The notes below the pieces were generated by a model. That model did not search any database. It saw only the letters and a program-made list of their open reading frames with translations, and was not told the origin of the DNA. A stretch of DNA of 64,000 bases. Origin: Flavobacterium terrae (GTDB lineage: Bacteria > Bacteroidota > Bacteroidia > Flavobacteriales > Flavobacteriaceae). The position numbers and the translations under genes were made by a program. Positions 1-8,025 of the stretch are shown one piece after another (the first letter of the stretch is position 1; every line of letters starts with the position of its first letter). The DNA lies in contig NZ_FQZI01000002.1 of assembly GCF_900142035.1 (NCBI RefSeq), forward strand, positions 434,001 through 498,000, given 5' to 3'.

Positions 1-1202
1 TGGGTTGCTTTGTGAAGTGCTTCTTGGAACGAACGACCAATACCCATTACCTCTCCTACCGATTTCATTTGAAGTCCTAATGTTCTATCAGAACCTTCGA
101 ATTTATCAAAATTCCAACGAGGTATTTTTACGATTACATAGTCTAATGTAGGCTCAAACAAAGCCGATGTTGACTTTGTAATTTGATTTTGTAATTCATC
201 TAATGTGTATCCTAATGCTAGTTTTGTTGCAACTTTAGCAATTGGATAACCCGTAGCTTTTGATGCTAAAGCAGAAGAACGCGACACACGAGGATTGATT
301 TCGATTGCTACAATATCTTCTTTTTCATCTGGCGAAACCGCAAACTGCACATTACATCCTCCAGCAAAATTTCCTATACTACGCATCATATGCATAGCCA
401 TATCGCGCATTTTTTGAAATGTAGTATCAGATAATGTCATTGCTGGTGCAACCGTAATACTATCACCAGTATGAATTCCCATTGGATCCATATTTTCGAT
501 AGTACAAATAATAACCACATTATCGTTTTTATCTCTAAGCAATTCTAACTCATATTCTTTCCATCCTAAAAGAGCCTTATCAATAAGCACCTCATGAATT
601 GGAGAAGCTTCAAGTCCGCGAGTTAACAACTCATCAAAATCTTCTTTTTTGTGTACAAAAGCTGCACCAGTTCCTCCAAGAGTGAATGAAGGACGGATTA
701 CTAATGGGAAACCGAATTCTTGAGCAATTTCTTTTCCTTTTAAGAATGAGTTTGCTGTTCTAGCAGGTGCTTGAGGAATTCCTATTTTATTTAATAAGTT
801 TTTAAACTGATCTCGGTCCTCAGTGATGTTGATAGCATTAACATCAACACCGATTAATTTGACTCCAAAATCTTTCCAAATTCCTTTATCTTCTGCTTCC
901 AAACAAAGATTCAGAGCCGTTTGACCACCCATTGTTGGTAAAACCGCATCAATTTGTGGATGTGCTTTTAAAATTTCAATGATAGACTTTGTAGTTAATG
1001 GCTTTAAGTAAATGTGATCCGCCATTGAAGGATCTGTCATGATAGTTGCTGGATTAGAGTTAATTAAGATAACTTCTATTCCTTCTTCTCGCAAAGATCT
1101 TGCTGATTGTGAACCTGAATAGTCAAACTCGCATGCTTGACCAATAATTATGGGACCTGACCCGATAATTAAAACCGATTTAATTGAATTGTCTTTAGGC
1201 AT
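1..1202 (-). CDS. carB: Carbamoyl-phosphate synthase large subunit, N-terminal part (runs off the window)
   Basis: Large subunit of carbamoyl-phosphate synthase, which makes carbamoyl phosphate from bicarbonate, ammonia and two ATP for pyrimidine and arginine synthesis in the cytoplasm. The reading frame is open from an ATG at 1202 to the window edge, giving about the first 400 of some 950-1070 residues. The start MPKDNSIKSVLIIGSGPI is the classic CarB N-terminus; further on come GQACEFDYSG, LPTMGGQTALN, RPSFTLGGTGAA, the ATP-grasp stretch GWKEYELELLRD, and EINPRVSRSSALASKATGYP. The C-terminal half and the stop lie outside the window. rpmH is upstream on the same strand, but a terminator (1391-1417) separates them, so carB should have its own promoter in 1203-1390. 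Identity is secure; only the length is unknown. Confidence 0.97.
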   Translation of the reverse strand, partial: MPKDNSIKSVLIIGSGPIIIGQACEFDYSGSQSARSLREEGIEVILINSNPATIMTDPSMADHIYLKPLTTKSIIEILKAHPQIDAVLPTMGGQTALNLCLEAEDKGIWKDFGVKLIGVDVNAINITEDRDQFKNLLNKIGIPQAPARTANSFLKGKEIAQEFGFPLVIRPSFTLGGTGAAFVHKKEDFDELLTRGLEASPIHEVLIDKALLGWKEYELELLRDKNDNVVIICTIENMDPMGIHTGDSITVAPAMTLSDTTFQKMRDMAMHMMRSIGNFAGGCNVQFAVSPDEKEDIVAIEINPRVSRSSALASKATGYPIAKVATKLALGYTLDELQNQITKSTSALFEPTLDYVIVKIPRWNFDKFEGSDRTLGLQMKSVGEVMGIGRSFQEALHKAT

Positions 1203-1277
1203 TGTTGTGTTGTTTATTTTGAGTTAAACTCAAAATCTAGTTGTTGTTTGTATATAGCCCTGATGAAAGCGGCATCC

Positions 1278-1326
1278 TTTTTAATTTTGCTACTTTATCT
1301 TTCTACGTATAACGCAAAATTAAAAA
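1278..1326. repeat. 13-bp inverted repeat upstream of carB
   Basis: tttttaattttgc (1278-1290) is repeated in inverted orientation as gcaaaattaaaaa (1314-1326), with 23 bases between. Each arm contains TAATTTTG, a match to the Bacteroidota -7 promoter box, so the two arms carry facing -7 boxes; the minus-strand one (1315-1322) is placed to serve carB. It could be an operator or a leader hairpin. What it does is inference. Confidence 0.4.
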
Positions 1327-1390
1327 GATACAGCGTACAGCAGGAAAAAGCTCCAAATATTTATCAATATTTTTATGAACAGTTTAAAAA

Positions 1391-1417
1391 AAAGGCGTTA
1401 CTAATAAAAGTAACGCC
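1391..1417 (-). terminator. Intrinsic terminator of rpmH
   Basis: An 8-bp stem, ggcgttac (1394-1401) with gtaacgcc (1410-1417), is followed on the minus strand by a run of nine T. It lies directly downstream of rpmH and upstream of carB. Confidence 0.85.
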
Positions 1418-1442
1418 CATGTATTTGATTGAAAATCAATCA

Positions 1443-1604
1443 TTATTTTTTGTGTCTTGGTTCGCAAGAAACAGTTAACTTATGTCTTCCTTTAGCGCGA
1501 CGACGAGCTAGGACTTTTCTTCCATTCGCAGAAGCCATTCTGTCCATAAAACCGTGCTTATTTCTTCTTTTTCTTTTCGATGGTTGAAATGTTCTCTTAC
1601 TCAT
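1443..1604 (-). CDS. rpmH: 50S ribosomal protein L34
   Basis: Small basic protein of the large ribosomal subunit, 53 residues. The translation begins [18 protein letters not shown] and contains the family's [22 protein letters not shown] stretch. The Bacteroidota tail [10 protein letters not shown] extends slightly beyond the usual 44-47 residues, which is normal in flavobacteria. It is flanked by a perfect promoter (TTG, 19 bp, TATATTTG at 1668-1697) and a strong terminator (1391-1417), so it is probably transcribed alone. The start is fixed by the conserved MSKRTFQP. Confidence 0.97.
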   Translation of the reverse strand: MSKRTFQPSKRKRRNKHGFMDRMASANGRKVLARRRAKGRHKLTVSCEPRHKK

Positions 1605-1667
1605 AGCTTTGTATCTTTAAAATCTTGTATAAATATCTTATCATTTAGGTTTTCTCAAAACCGAGTG

Positions 1668-1697
1668 CAAATATACAACGAATTTTTATTCTTGCAA
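1668..1697 (-). promoter_or_regulatory. Promoter of rpmH
   Basis: On the minus strand TTG (1697-1695) is followed after 19 bp by TATATTTG (1675-1668), the Bacteroidota -33/-7 pattern. The same TTG-N19 spacing recurs at the tRNA-Met and HU promoters in this window. Confidence 0.8.
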
Positions 1698-1731
1698 GTG
1701 CTTTTATAAAAAATAATTTTAATTCTTTTCC

Positions 1732-1739
1732 TATATTTG
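1732..1739 (+). promoter_or_regulatory. -7 promoter box of the TPR protein gene
   Basis: TATATTTG matches TAnnTTTG and lies 24 bp before the ATG at 1764. It overlaps a TTG codon at 1737, which rules that TTG out as the translation start. No well-spaced -33 TTG was found. Confidence 0.6.
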
Positions 1740-1763
1740 CATCTCATAATTAAAAACGTCTAT

Positions 1764-2279
1764 ATGTTTCACAAAAACATCAAACTTATACTAGCTGGAT
1801 TGCTTTTTATTACTGGTATTTGGCAATTTACTGAAGGAAATATTGGGAATGGAATTTTTTTAACACTTCTTACATTGATTCCTATTTTCTTATACTTTAG
1901 AAACGAATACATTTTAATGGCTTTCTTAAAATTAAGAAATCAAGATTTTGAAGGTGCAAAAAAATGGTTAGATAAAATTAAAAATCCTGAAACTGCATTA
2001 ATTCAAAAACAACAAGGTTATTACAATTATTTAAATGGATTAATGGTTTCTCAAACTAATCTAAATCAAGCAGAGAAATTTTTCAAGAAAGCAATTAGTC
2101 TAGGTTTATCTATGGATCAAGATTTAGCTCTTGCGAAATTAAACTTGGCCGGAATTGCATTAAGCAGAAGAAGAAAACTTGAGGCTACAAACCTTTTAAA
2201 TGAAGCAAAAAAGTTAGATAAGCAAAACATGCTGAAAGATCAAATTAAGATGATGAAAGATCAACTTAAAAAAATATAA
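1764..2279 (+). CDS. Membrane-anchored tetratricopeptide-like protein
   Basis: Protein of 171 residues with two N-terminal membrane segments (about residues 8-25 and 28-46) and a cytoplasmic alpha-helical part carrying two TPR-like units. The first is around FEGAKKWLDKI; the second is the NLNQAEKFFKKAISLG / LALAKLNLAGIALSRRRKLEATNLLNEAKKL region with typical A-x-x-A spacing. TPRs bind proteins; the partner is unknown. The start was set at ATG 1764 because the upstream TTG at 1737 overlaps the promoter box. A terminator (2303-2330) follows, so the gene is monocistronic. Homologues are conserved in flavobacteria as I remember, but I do not know a function. Confidence 0.8.
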   Translation: MFHKNIKLILAGLLFITGIWQFTEGNIGNGIFLTLLTLIPIFLYFRNEYILMAFLKLRNQDFEGAKKWLDKIKNPETALIQKQQGYYNYLNGLMVSQTNLNQAEKFFKKAISLGLSMDQDLALAKLNLAGIALSRRRKLEATNLLNEAKKLDKQNMLKDQIKMMKDQLKKI

Positions 2280-2302
2280 AAAATTTCCTACATAAACAAA
2301 TT

Positions 2303-2330
2303 AAAACCATACTTTTGTATGGTTTTTTTT
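2303..2330 (+). terminator. Intrinsic terminator after the TPR protein gene
   Basis: A 10-bp stem, aaaaccatac (2303-2312) with gtatggtttt (2317-2326), has a TTTT loop and a T-run to 2330. Confidence 0.85.
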
Positions 2331-2427
2331 ATTACTGTATTGTAGATAATCGGAAATTTGTATATTTAATCGATATTATTGAAATACAGAGGTTTATATT
2401 TATAGTTTTGACTAAGTTTTATTGCTT

Positions 2428-3126
2428 ATGAAAAATATTTACACCGCTATTTTAGTACTTGTTACATGTTCTTTTAGCTCTTTTGCTCAAAATGATGAAC
2501 TGTCATTTCCTGAAGCATTAAAAGAGCATTTAAATAAATATAACATTGTAAGTAATAATGCATTTGCGAATAGAGAAATTCAAAAGGGACAAATACTTTT
2601 TGACTCATTAGTTTCTCATCATTTGATTGGAACTACTTTTGAAGACTATACTTTAAAAAGTTTTGAGAAAAGAAAAATAAAATTAAGTAGTTTTAAAAAA
2701 CCAATTTTTATTCTGACTTACGCATCTTGGTGTATCCCAAGTAAAGGTGAAATTCCAGCGCTTAATAAATTAGCGCAAAAATATGCTAAAGATGTTCAGT
2801 TTGTCATTTTGTTCTGGAACAAAAAGCATGAGGTAAAACAAATTGCTAGAAAATTCAACCACAATATAACTGTATGTTATGCACACGAAACATACAAAAA
2901 AGATGCAACTGTTGTTTCACATTTGAAACATACTTTAGGATTTCCGACTTCCTATTTTTTAAACCAAGATCTTAAAGTAGTCAATATTAAAAGAGGTGGT
3001 GCACAACCAGATAACAAAAGTACTTATGTAAAAGCTTATACTTTAAATTATAATGTTTTTAGAGAAGGTTTGAGCAGTTTACTTATTGAGAAAAATATTT
3101 CTGACGAGCAACTTACTACGAATTAG
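2428..3126 (+). CDS. Secreted thioredoxin-fold (TlpA/AhpC-TSA-like) protein with a single cysteine
   Basis: Protein of 232 residues with a Sec signal peptide (MKNIYTAILVLVTCSFSSFAQ, cleaved after about 20), so periplasmic or outer-membrane facing. Residues about 65-200 have the thioredoxin/TlpA pattern: TFEDYTLKSFEKRKIKLSSFKK (the 'put into the structure' entry strand), then ILTYASWCIPSKGEIPALN, then the cis-proline loop LGFPTSYFLN. The usual WCxxC is WCIPS, so only the first Cys remains; a disulfide reductase needing both Cys is unlikely and a monothiol or chaperone role is possible. The ATG at 2428 was chosen over the TTG at 2422 because it starts a good signal peptide. It converges with the TauE gene with 2 bp between stops. 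Confidence 0.85.
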   Translation: MKNIYTAILVLVTCSFSSFAQNDELSFPEALKEHLNKYNIVSNNAFANREIQKGQILFDSLVSHHLIGTTFEDYTLKSFEKRKIKLSSFKKPIFILTYASWCIPSKGEIPALNKLAQKYAKDVQFVILFWNKKHEVKQIARKFNHNITVCYAHETYKKDATVVSHLKHTLGFPTSYFLNQDLKVVNIKRGGAQPDNKSTYVKAYTLNYNVFREGLSSLLIEKNISDEQLTTN

Positions 3127-3128
3127 TT

Positions 3129-3506
3129 TTATTTCTCCAATAGCATTTTACCAGCTACAATTATTAAAACAACTCCAAATACTTTTTTTAACATTTTTTG
3201 GTCAATACCAACAGCTAATTTACTCCCAAAATAACTACCCACAACGAAGAAAACAGCAATAATTGCAGCATATTTCCAATTGATATAGCCTTCCTTATAG
3301 TAATTATAAACAGCAAGAGCTGTAACAGGAACAACTAACACAGTTAAACTTGTACCTTGAGCCTGATGCTGATTAAAACCCAACAATAAAACAAGTAATG
3401 GAACCATAATTATTCCACCCCCTACACCTACTAATCCGCTTAACATACCTGCTAACAAACCAATCACAATCAATGATACTATTATTGTTCCTGTCATAAC
3501 TTTCAT
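3129..3506 (-). CDS. Half-size TauE/SafE (TSUP) family membrane protein
   Basis: Protein of 125 residues with four hydrophobic segments and the glycine-rich GLVGVGGGIIMVPLLVLLLG motif of TauE/SafE (TSUP) transporters, followed by HQAQGTSL and the conserved GSYFGSKLA. It is about half the length of a full TSUP protein (compare the 256-residue relative at 51492), so it probably works as a dimer; such half proteins are common in this phylum. TSUP proteins move sulfite, sulfonates or other organic anions, but the substrate cannot be told. It starts 2 bp after the lytic transglycosylase stop, so it is the last gene of the 5021-3129 operon. A second in-frame ATG at 3497 is possible. Confidence 0.85.
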   Translation of the reverse strand: MKVMTGTIIVSLIVIGLLAGMLSGLVGVGGGIIMVPLLVLLLGFNQHQAQGTSLTVLVVPVTALAVYNYYKEGYINWKYAAIIAVFFVVGSYFGSKLAVGIDQKMLKKVFGVVLIIVAGKMLLEK

Positions 3507-3508
3507 TG

Positions 3509-4363
3509 TTAATTACTCTTTATTGGGATCTCTATAACATATTTTTTCTTAGAAGGATTATCTAATTTCTTATCTCTCAACCAAGGATTAGATAATTTAA
3601 GCTCCTTATAATTAACCCCTTGAGATTTTGCGAATTTAGCTAAATCTGTAATACTGCTATCTACTTCAATTTTTCTTATCGGCAATGGCTGATACAATTC
3701 TTCTGCACTTAAATTAAAACCATAAACATGTTTATTTTGCATAATCTCTTTTAGTGCTAAAATTCTAAAAACATATCTAAAAGTCTCATCCGTTAATAAT
3801 AAATCGTAATAATTAGTTTCCATTTGCTGATCAACCGCCTTTTGCAAACCGTTCACACCTCCATTATAAGATGCCGCAGCCATAGTCCAAGAACCAAACT
3901 TTTCTTTTGCTTTTATCAAATACTCACAAGCCATTTGAGTAGCCTTTTCTAAATGATAACGTTCATCAACCACATCAGTTACCTCTAACCCTTTTTCTTT
4001 TGCTGTTAAAGGCATAAATTGCCAAAACCCTTTAGCCCCCGAAGGCGATGTTGCATTTGTTAACGAACTCTCGATTACGGCAAGATATTTAAAATCATCT
4101 GGCACATTATTTTTAGCCAAAATAGGTTCGATTATTGGAAAAAATCTGTTAGCACGTTTTATAATCAAAATGGTTGAGCCATGTAAGTTTTGATTTACGA
4201 CTAGCTCTCTATCAAATCGTTCACGAACATCTGGAATATGTAAAGGTGCTTCTTCTCCGCAAAAATCAATTTTACTAGGTATCTTTTTCTCTCCATTTTT
4301 AGCAGCACTTAAAAGTAACGCTCCAAAAAAAACAACTGTCATCAATAAAATTACTTTCTTCAT
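3509..4363 (-). CDS. Lytic transglycosylase (SLT/MltD-like), secreted
   Basis: Peptidoglycan-cleaving lytic transglycosylase of 284 residues with an N-terminal signal peptide (residues 1-20). The SLT domain covers about residues 85-205. The catalytic Glu is in YLAVIESSL, followed by the family motifs SPSGAKGFWQFMP and AAASYNGG. The C-terminal 60 residues (DLAKFAKSQGVNYKELKLSNPWL) look like a degenerate LysM repeat for glycan binding. It cuts the beta-1,4 MurNAc-GlcNAc bond to give 1,6-anhydroMurNAc. Gene order is hydrolase, transglycosylase, TauE with 1-2 bp gaps, so one transcript. Confidence 0.92.
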   Translation of the reverse strand: MKKVILLMTVVFFGALLLSAAKNGEKKIPSKIDFCGEEAPLHIPDVRERFDRELVVNQNLHGSTILIIKRANRFFPIIEPILAKNNVPDDFKYLAVIESSLTNATSPSGAKGFWQFMPLTAKEKGLEVTDVVDERYHLEKATQMACEYLIKAKEKFGSWTMAAASYNGGVNGLQKAVDQQMETNYYDLLLTDETFRYVFRILALKEIMQNKHVYGFNLSAEELYQPLPIRKIEVDSSITDLAKFAKSQGVNYKELKLSNPWLRDKKLDNPSKKKYVIEIPIKSN

Positions 4364-4364
4364 G

Positions 4365-5021
4365 TTAATTCAAAATTATTTGAGGCAAGTTAGCATTTAT
4401 CCATCGATATTTATTAATAATCATAATATGTGTTCCTCCTTCAACTTTTATATACTCTTTGATATTTTTTACAGGAAACACTTCATCTGCATCTCCATGA
4501 ATATGGATTACTCTAGGATCTGCTTCAACTCTACCCCAGTTTAAAATTTGATCTATTGCCCAATCCAAATATGATTTTTCTCTCATACTAAGGAATTTCT
4601 CATACAGTTCTAATCTTTTTTTAATAACATCACCAAAAGCATACTTTGCCAAAACCTCAACATTTTGCGCCAAGCTAGTTGGGACCAATTTGTATATTTT
4701 AGTTATTCTAGCAATTTTCATTCGGCTAGGCAATTCCTTATTACTTTTTACACTAGATATAATAATAGTTTTTCTTACCTTAAGAAACTGAGCCATTTCT
4801 TGAACTAAAACACCCCCAAAGGAAACACCAATCAAAACAATATCTTCATGTTTAATATTTTGGCACATTCTTTTAGCATAATCTACAAGAGTTTCATTTT
4901 TCTCAGGCAGCACCCATTCTAAAAAATGCATCTCAAATTGTTCTTCTGGAAGTTTAATTCGCTCAAAAATAGATGAACTAGCTGCCATACCTGGCATAAA
5001 GTAAACATGAATTTTACACAT
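4365..5021 (-). CDS. Alpha/beta hydrolase, small
   Basis: Cytoplasmic alpha/beta-hydrolase of 218 residues. The nucleophile elbow is GVSFGGVLV (Ser), the acid is in HIHGDADEVFPV, and the His is in VEGGTHIMI, so the triad is complete. The N-terminus YFMPGMAASSSIFERI takes the place of the oxyanion HG motif. The substrate is unknown; the short cap suggests a small ester or acyl substrate. It is the first gene of the three-gene leftward operon with a lytic transglycosylase and a TSUP protein. Confidence 0.85.
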   Translation of the reverse strand: MCKIHVYFMPGMAASSSIFERIKLPEEQFEMHFLEWVLPEKNETLVDYAKRMCQNIKHEDIVLIGVSFGGVLVQEMAQFLKVRKTIIISSVKSNKELPSRMKIARITKIYKLVPTSLAQNVEVLAKYAFGDVIKKRLELYEKFLSMREKSYLDWAIDQILNWGRVEADPRVIHIHGDADEVFPVKNIKEYIKVEGGTHIMIINKYRWINANLPQIILN

Positions 5022-5139
5022 AAAATGTTTAGAGTTAGTAAGATTTTACCGAAATTTGCATAAAATTAATTATTTCAAACAAATAGTTTTAGCCTTCTCA
5101 GTTAATTTATATTTATTTTAAGATTACTTATCAAAAGTT

Positions 5140-5424
5140 ATGGAAATTAAAGACAACTCTTTTTCTCGTCAATTTGAAGCTATTGCTACTGAAGGCATGG
5201 TTACTGTGGAATATTCATTTCAAGAAAGAAAGATATTTCTAACACGAATAAATACTCCAGAAAACTTTGACAACGAAACTTTTATTGATGACTTACTAAA
5301 AGAAATCATGACAATTGCTGAAGAAAAAAAGTTTAAAGTTGTCCCTATTTTTCCAAGAATTGCAGCTTTTATCAAAAGAAATCCGAAATACAAAGAATTG
5401 CTCCCTCCTGGAATTAGACTTTAA
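5140..5424 (+). CDS. Small GNAT-like acetyltransferase (Acetyltransf_CG type)
   Basis: Protein of 94 residues of the short GNAT-like family (Gtn/YjdJ type). The recognised pattern is a beta strand with GMVTVEYSFQERKIFLTRINTPENF, an alpha helix, and the hallmark end KVVPIFPRIAAFIKRNPKYKELL. Members bind acetyl-CoA but their acceptor is mostly unknown. It begins a short rightward pair with the hypothetical gene at 5461 (36 bp gap), both ending at the 5806-5838 terminator. Confidence 0.88.
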   Translation: MEIKDNSFSRQFEAIATEGMVTVEYSFQERKIFLTRINTPENFDNETFIDDLLKEIMTIAEEKKFKVVPIFPRIAAFIKRNPKYKELLPPGIRL

Positions 5425-5460
5425 AAACACTATTTATGAGATAATTTTACCCCACAAACA

Positions 5461-5802
5461 ATGAGTCACCAACAAAACAATCAGAGTATTATTGATTTTT
5501 TTGAAAAAATTGAAAAATACTACGGAAGTAAAACCGAAATTACAGAAGGCATTTGCACTTCTTACGGTGACTTTAGCGCAGATTATACAACGTGGAATTT
5601 GTTTGAATTTGATTTGGTTCGCTCTGCTTATCGAAACAATGGAGCCCGATTTATGATGGAAGGTAGCGGGATGTATTATGAAATTGATGCGCAATCGATC
5701 ATTGCTTTAAATCAACCTGGAAGAAATAAATTTGAGTTTGTAGAGAAATTAGGCGAAAACGTTTATAGAATTACTAAACTTCGATTTCATTATAAATATT
5801 AA
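5461..5802 (+). CDS. Conserved hypothetical protein
   Basis: Protein of 113 residues without signal peptide or membrane segment; predicted soluble alpha+beta, rich in aromatic residues (NLFEFDLVRSAYRNNGARFMMEG). I do not recognise a characterised family; similar proteins occur in flavobacteria as I remember. It is 36 bp downstream of the GNAT-like gene and shares its terminator. Confidence 0.7.
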   Translation: MSHQQNNQSIIDFFEKIEKYYGSKTEITEGICTSYGDFSADYTTWNLFEFDLVRSAYRNNGARFMMEGSGMYYEIDAQSIIALNQPGRNKFEFVEKLGENVYRITKLRFHYKY

Positions 5803-5805
5803 TAT

Positions 5806-5838
5806 AAAAGCCTGTCAAAATTGACAGGCTTTTTTTTT
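5806..5838. terminator. Bidirectional terminator between the GNAT pair and mtaB
   Basis: A 13-bp perfect stem, aaaagcctgtcaa (5806-5818) with ttgacaggctttt (5821-5833), is flanked by A-run and T-run and therefore works in both directions. It ends at the mtaB stop codon. Confidence 0.9.
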
Positions 5839-7165
5839 ATGCTAACTCTTTTATAAATTCCATTCGAACACTACCATCTTCATCAATCTTTGTTAGATTC
5901 ACATGATGTAATGTATTCACTAATTCTGGATTCCAAGGCGTTTTTACTTTCACATAATTTTCTGTAAATCCATGAATATAACCTTCTTTATTTTCGCCTT
6001 CAAAAAGAACTGTTCTATCTGAACCAATTTGGCTTTCATAAAAAGCACGACGTTTTTTTACTGATAACCCTCTCAACATTTTACTACGTTTTGCTCTAAC
6101 ATTAGCTGGAACAACTCCATCCATTTCAGCAGCTTCGGTATTATCTCTTTCCGAATAGGTAAACACGTGTAAATATGATATCTCTAATTCATTTAAGAAA
6201 TTATAAGTCTCTAAAAATAACTCATCTGTTTCACCAGGAAAACCAACAATCACATCAACACCAATACAAGCATGTGGCATTACTTCACGAATTTTAGCAA
6301 CACGATCTGAATACAATTCACGCAAATAACGACGTTTCATTTTTTTCAAAATAGTATTACTTCCTGATTGTAGTGGAATATGGAAGTGCGGTACAAATGT
6401 TCTACTCTGCGATACAAAATCTATAGTTTCATTCTTCAACAAATTGGGCTCAATAGAAGAAATACGCAAACGCTCAATTCCTTCAACTTTATCTAAAGCT
6501 TGAACTAATTCATAAAAAGTATGTTCGTGTTTTTTATTTCCAAATTCACCTTTTCCATAATCGCCAATATTCACACCAGTCAAAACGATTTCTTTAATCC
6601 CTCTTTCTGAAATTTCTTTGGCATTTTTCATTACATTTTCCATCGTATCACTTCGAGAAATGCCGCGTGCTAATGGAATGGTGCAATACGTACATTTATA
6701 ATCACAGCCGTCCTGAACTTTTAAAAAAGCTCGTGTTCTATCTCCTATTGAATAACTTCCTACATAAAAATCGGCCTCTTCAATTTCACATGAGTGAACT
6801 TCGCCCATGTCATTTTTAGACAAATCATTTATGTAATCAGTAATCTTGAATTTTTCAGTAGCACCTAAAACTAAATCTACTCCATCAACAGCTGCTAATT
6901 CTTCTGGCTTTAACTGAGCATAACATCCAACAGCAGCTACAAAAGCTTTATCATTAAGCTTCATGGCTTTTTTTACAATCTGTTTAAACTGTTTATCTGC
7001 ATTTTCTGTTACGGAACATGTATTGATTACATAAATATCAGCAACTTCTTCGAAATCTACACGGTCAAAACCTTCGTCTTTAAAATTTCTCGCAATAGTA
7101 GATGTTTCCGAGAAATTCAATTTACAGCCTAAAGTATAAAAGGCTACCTTCTTTTTATTTTCCAT
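5837..7165 (-). CDS. mtaB: tRNA (N6-threonylcarbamoyladenosine(37)-C2)-methylthiotransferase
   Basis: Radical-SAM enzyme that converts t6A37 to ms2t6A37 in tRNAs reading ANN codons. 442 residues: an N-terminal UPF0004 domain with cluster-binding cysteines (TLGCKLNFSET, NTCSVTENAD, VGCYAQLKPEE), a radical-SAM domain (QDGCDYKCTYCTIPLARG, CxxxCxxC; LTGVNIGDYG; IPLQSGSNTILKKMKRRY), and a C-terminal TRAM-like part ending HVNLTKIDEDG. The KLNFSE and CTIPLARG variants indicate MtaB rather than MiaB or RimO. The ATG at 7165 is used; a TTG four codons upstream is less likely. A TAAATTTG box lies at 7210-7217. Confidence 0.95.
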   Translation of the reverse strand: MENKKKVAFYTLGCKLNFSETSTIARNFKDEGFDRVDFEEVADIYVINTCSVTENADKQFKQIVKKAMKLNDKAFVAAVGCYAQLKPEELAAVDGVDLVLGATEKFKITDYINDLSKNDMGEVHSCEIEEADFYVGSYSIGDRTRAFLKVQDGCDYKCTYCTIPLARGISRSDTMENVMKNAKEISERGIKEIVLTGVNIGDYGKGEFGNKKHEHTFYELVQALDKVEGIERLRISSIEPNLLKNETIDFVSQSRTFVPHFHIPLQSGSNTILKKMKRRYLRELYSDRVAKIREVMPHACIGVDVIVGFPGETDELFLETYNFLNELEISYLHVFTYSERDNTEAAEMDGVVPANVRAKRSKMLRGLSVKKRRAFYESQIGSDRTVLFEGENKEGYIHGFTENYVKVKTPWNPELVNTLHHVNLTKIDEDGSVRMEFIKELA

Positions 7166-7209
7166 ATAATAGCTCAATCAATGAAATCGTTGTCAAAAAA
7201 TTGAGGGTG

Positions 7210-7217
7210 CAAATTTA
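7210..7217 (-). promoter_or_regulatory. -7 promoter box of mtaB
   Basis: TAAATTTG on the minus strand, 45 bp before the mtaB ATG. No well-placed -33 element was seen. Confidence 0.5.
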
Positions 7218-7297
7218 CATACAAAATTTGATTAAATGAAACATCTTGTCATTTTATCAAATTAGGACTCTAAACTAACTTATTGTGAGTCAAACCA

Positions 7298-7332
7298 TTC
7301 ATTCGTCTATTTAAAACTTCATTCGTCTATTT
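7298..7332. promoter_or_regulatory. Tandem 15-bp direct repeat, candidate activator operator of the DUF4082 lipoprotein gene
   Basis: ttcattcgtctattt occurs twice, at 7298-7312 and 7318-7332, with a 20-bp period (about two helical turns). The pair lies 56 bp before the ATG at 7388 and upstream of a weak -7 match (TATACTTTTA, 7359-7368). The layout resembles direct-repeat sites of LytTR-family regulators; that link is inference. Confidence 0.55.
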
Positions 7333-7387
7333 TGTCTTTTAGCATTACAATTACCAATATACTTTTACATCAAATAAAACAAACGCT

Positions 7388-7978
7388 ATGAAAAATTTAA
7401 TTATTAAAGGGGCATTATTAGCCTTATTATCTACAGGAATCATTGGATGTAGTAAAGATGACAATGATAATCAACCACCAGCTGTTGCTGCAGAAGAGAA
7501 CCCATTACAAAAATACATTACAGACACAGGTTTTAGTACTACAACTAACTTTGTGAACTCTGGAGATTATGAGTTTGGAATGCGCTTTAAACCTACTACT
7601 AACGGAACAATAAACAAAATATTTGTAAAAATTCCAGATGCTCAAACTAATGTAAGGGTTACCATTTGGGATGTTACTGAAGGTATTATTTATAGAACTG
7701 AAAAAATAGCATCAGTTACTGCTGGAGTTGAAGCTTCTAAAACAATATCTCCTCTTGCCTTGACAAAAGATAAAGAATACATGATTACCTACAATACCAA
7801 TGATTGGTACAAAAGAAACAAAGCAGATAATAGTGCAGCAACTTATCCTATTACTGCTGGAAACATTTCTGTTACTGGTTATGGATGGAAATCAGGAACT
7901 GCTCAAGCATATCCAACAAACTTTGAAAACAATTACTATGCAGGTGATTTAAGCTTTGCTTTTCAACCATCGTTATAA
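7388..7978 (+). CDS. DUF4082 domain lipoprotein
   Basis: Surface or periplasmic lipoprotein of 196 residues. The signal peptide ends in the lipobox TGIIGC (Cys about 21), followed by an acidic/Asn linker (SKDDNDNQPP), which in Bacteroidota favours surface export. Residues about 50-190 match the DUF4082 beta-sandwich pattern: GDYEFGMRFKPTTNGTINKI, VTIWDVTEGIIYRTE, KEYMITYNTNDWYKR. DUF4082 is found in surface and carbohydrate-linked proteins; the ligand is unknown. It is monocistronic, with a tandem repeat operator upstream and a terminator at 7984-8017. Confidence 0.85.
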   Translation: MKNLIIKGALLALLSTGIIGCSKDDNDNQPPAVAAEENPLQKYITDTGFSTTTNFVNSGDYEFGMRFKPTTNGTINKIFVKIPDAQTNVRVTIWDVTEGIIYRTEKIASVTAGVEASKTISPLALTKDKEYMITYNTNDWYKRNKADNSAATYPITAGNISVTGYGWKSGTAQAYPTNFENNYYAGDLSFAFQPSL

Positions 7979-7983
7979 CAATT

Positions 7984-8017
7984 AAAAAGGGAGATTCATG
8001 AATCTCCCTTTTTTTAT
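7984..8017. terminator. Bidirectional terminator between the DUF4082 gene and the GlmU-like gene
   Basis: An uninterrupted inverted repeat, aaaaagggagattca with tgaatctcccttttt (7984-8013), is flanked by A and T runs. It lies between convergent genes. Confidence 0.88.
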
Positions 8018-8025
8018 TTATCTAT

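Noticed and set aside
1248..1478. A 76-codon plus-strand open frame
   Set aside because: It runs through the rpmH terminator and is antisense to the end of rpmH; composition is not protein-like.
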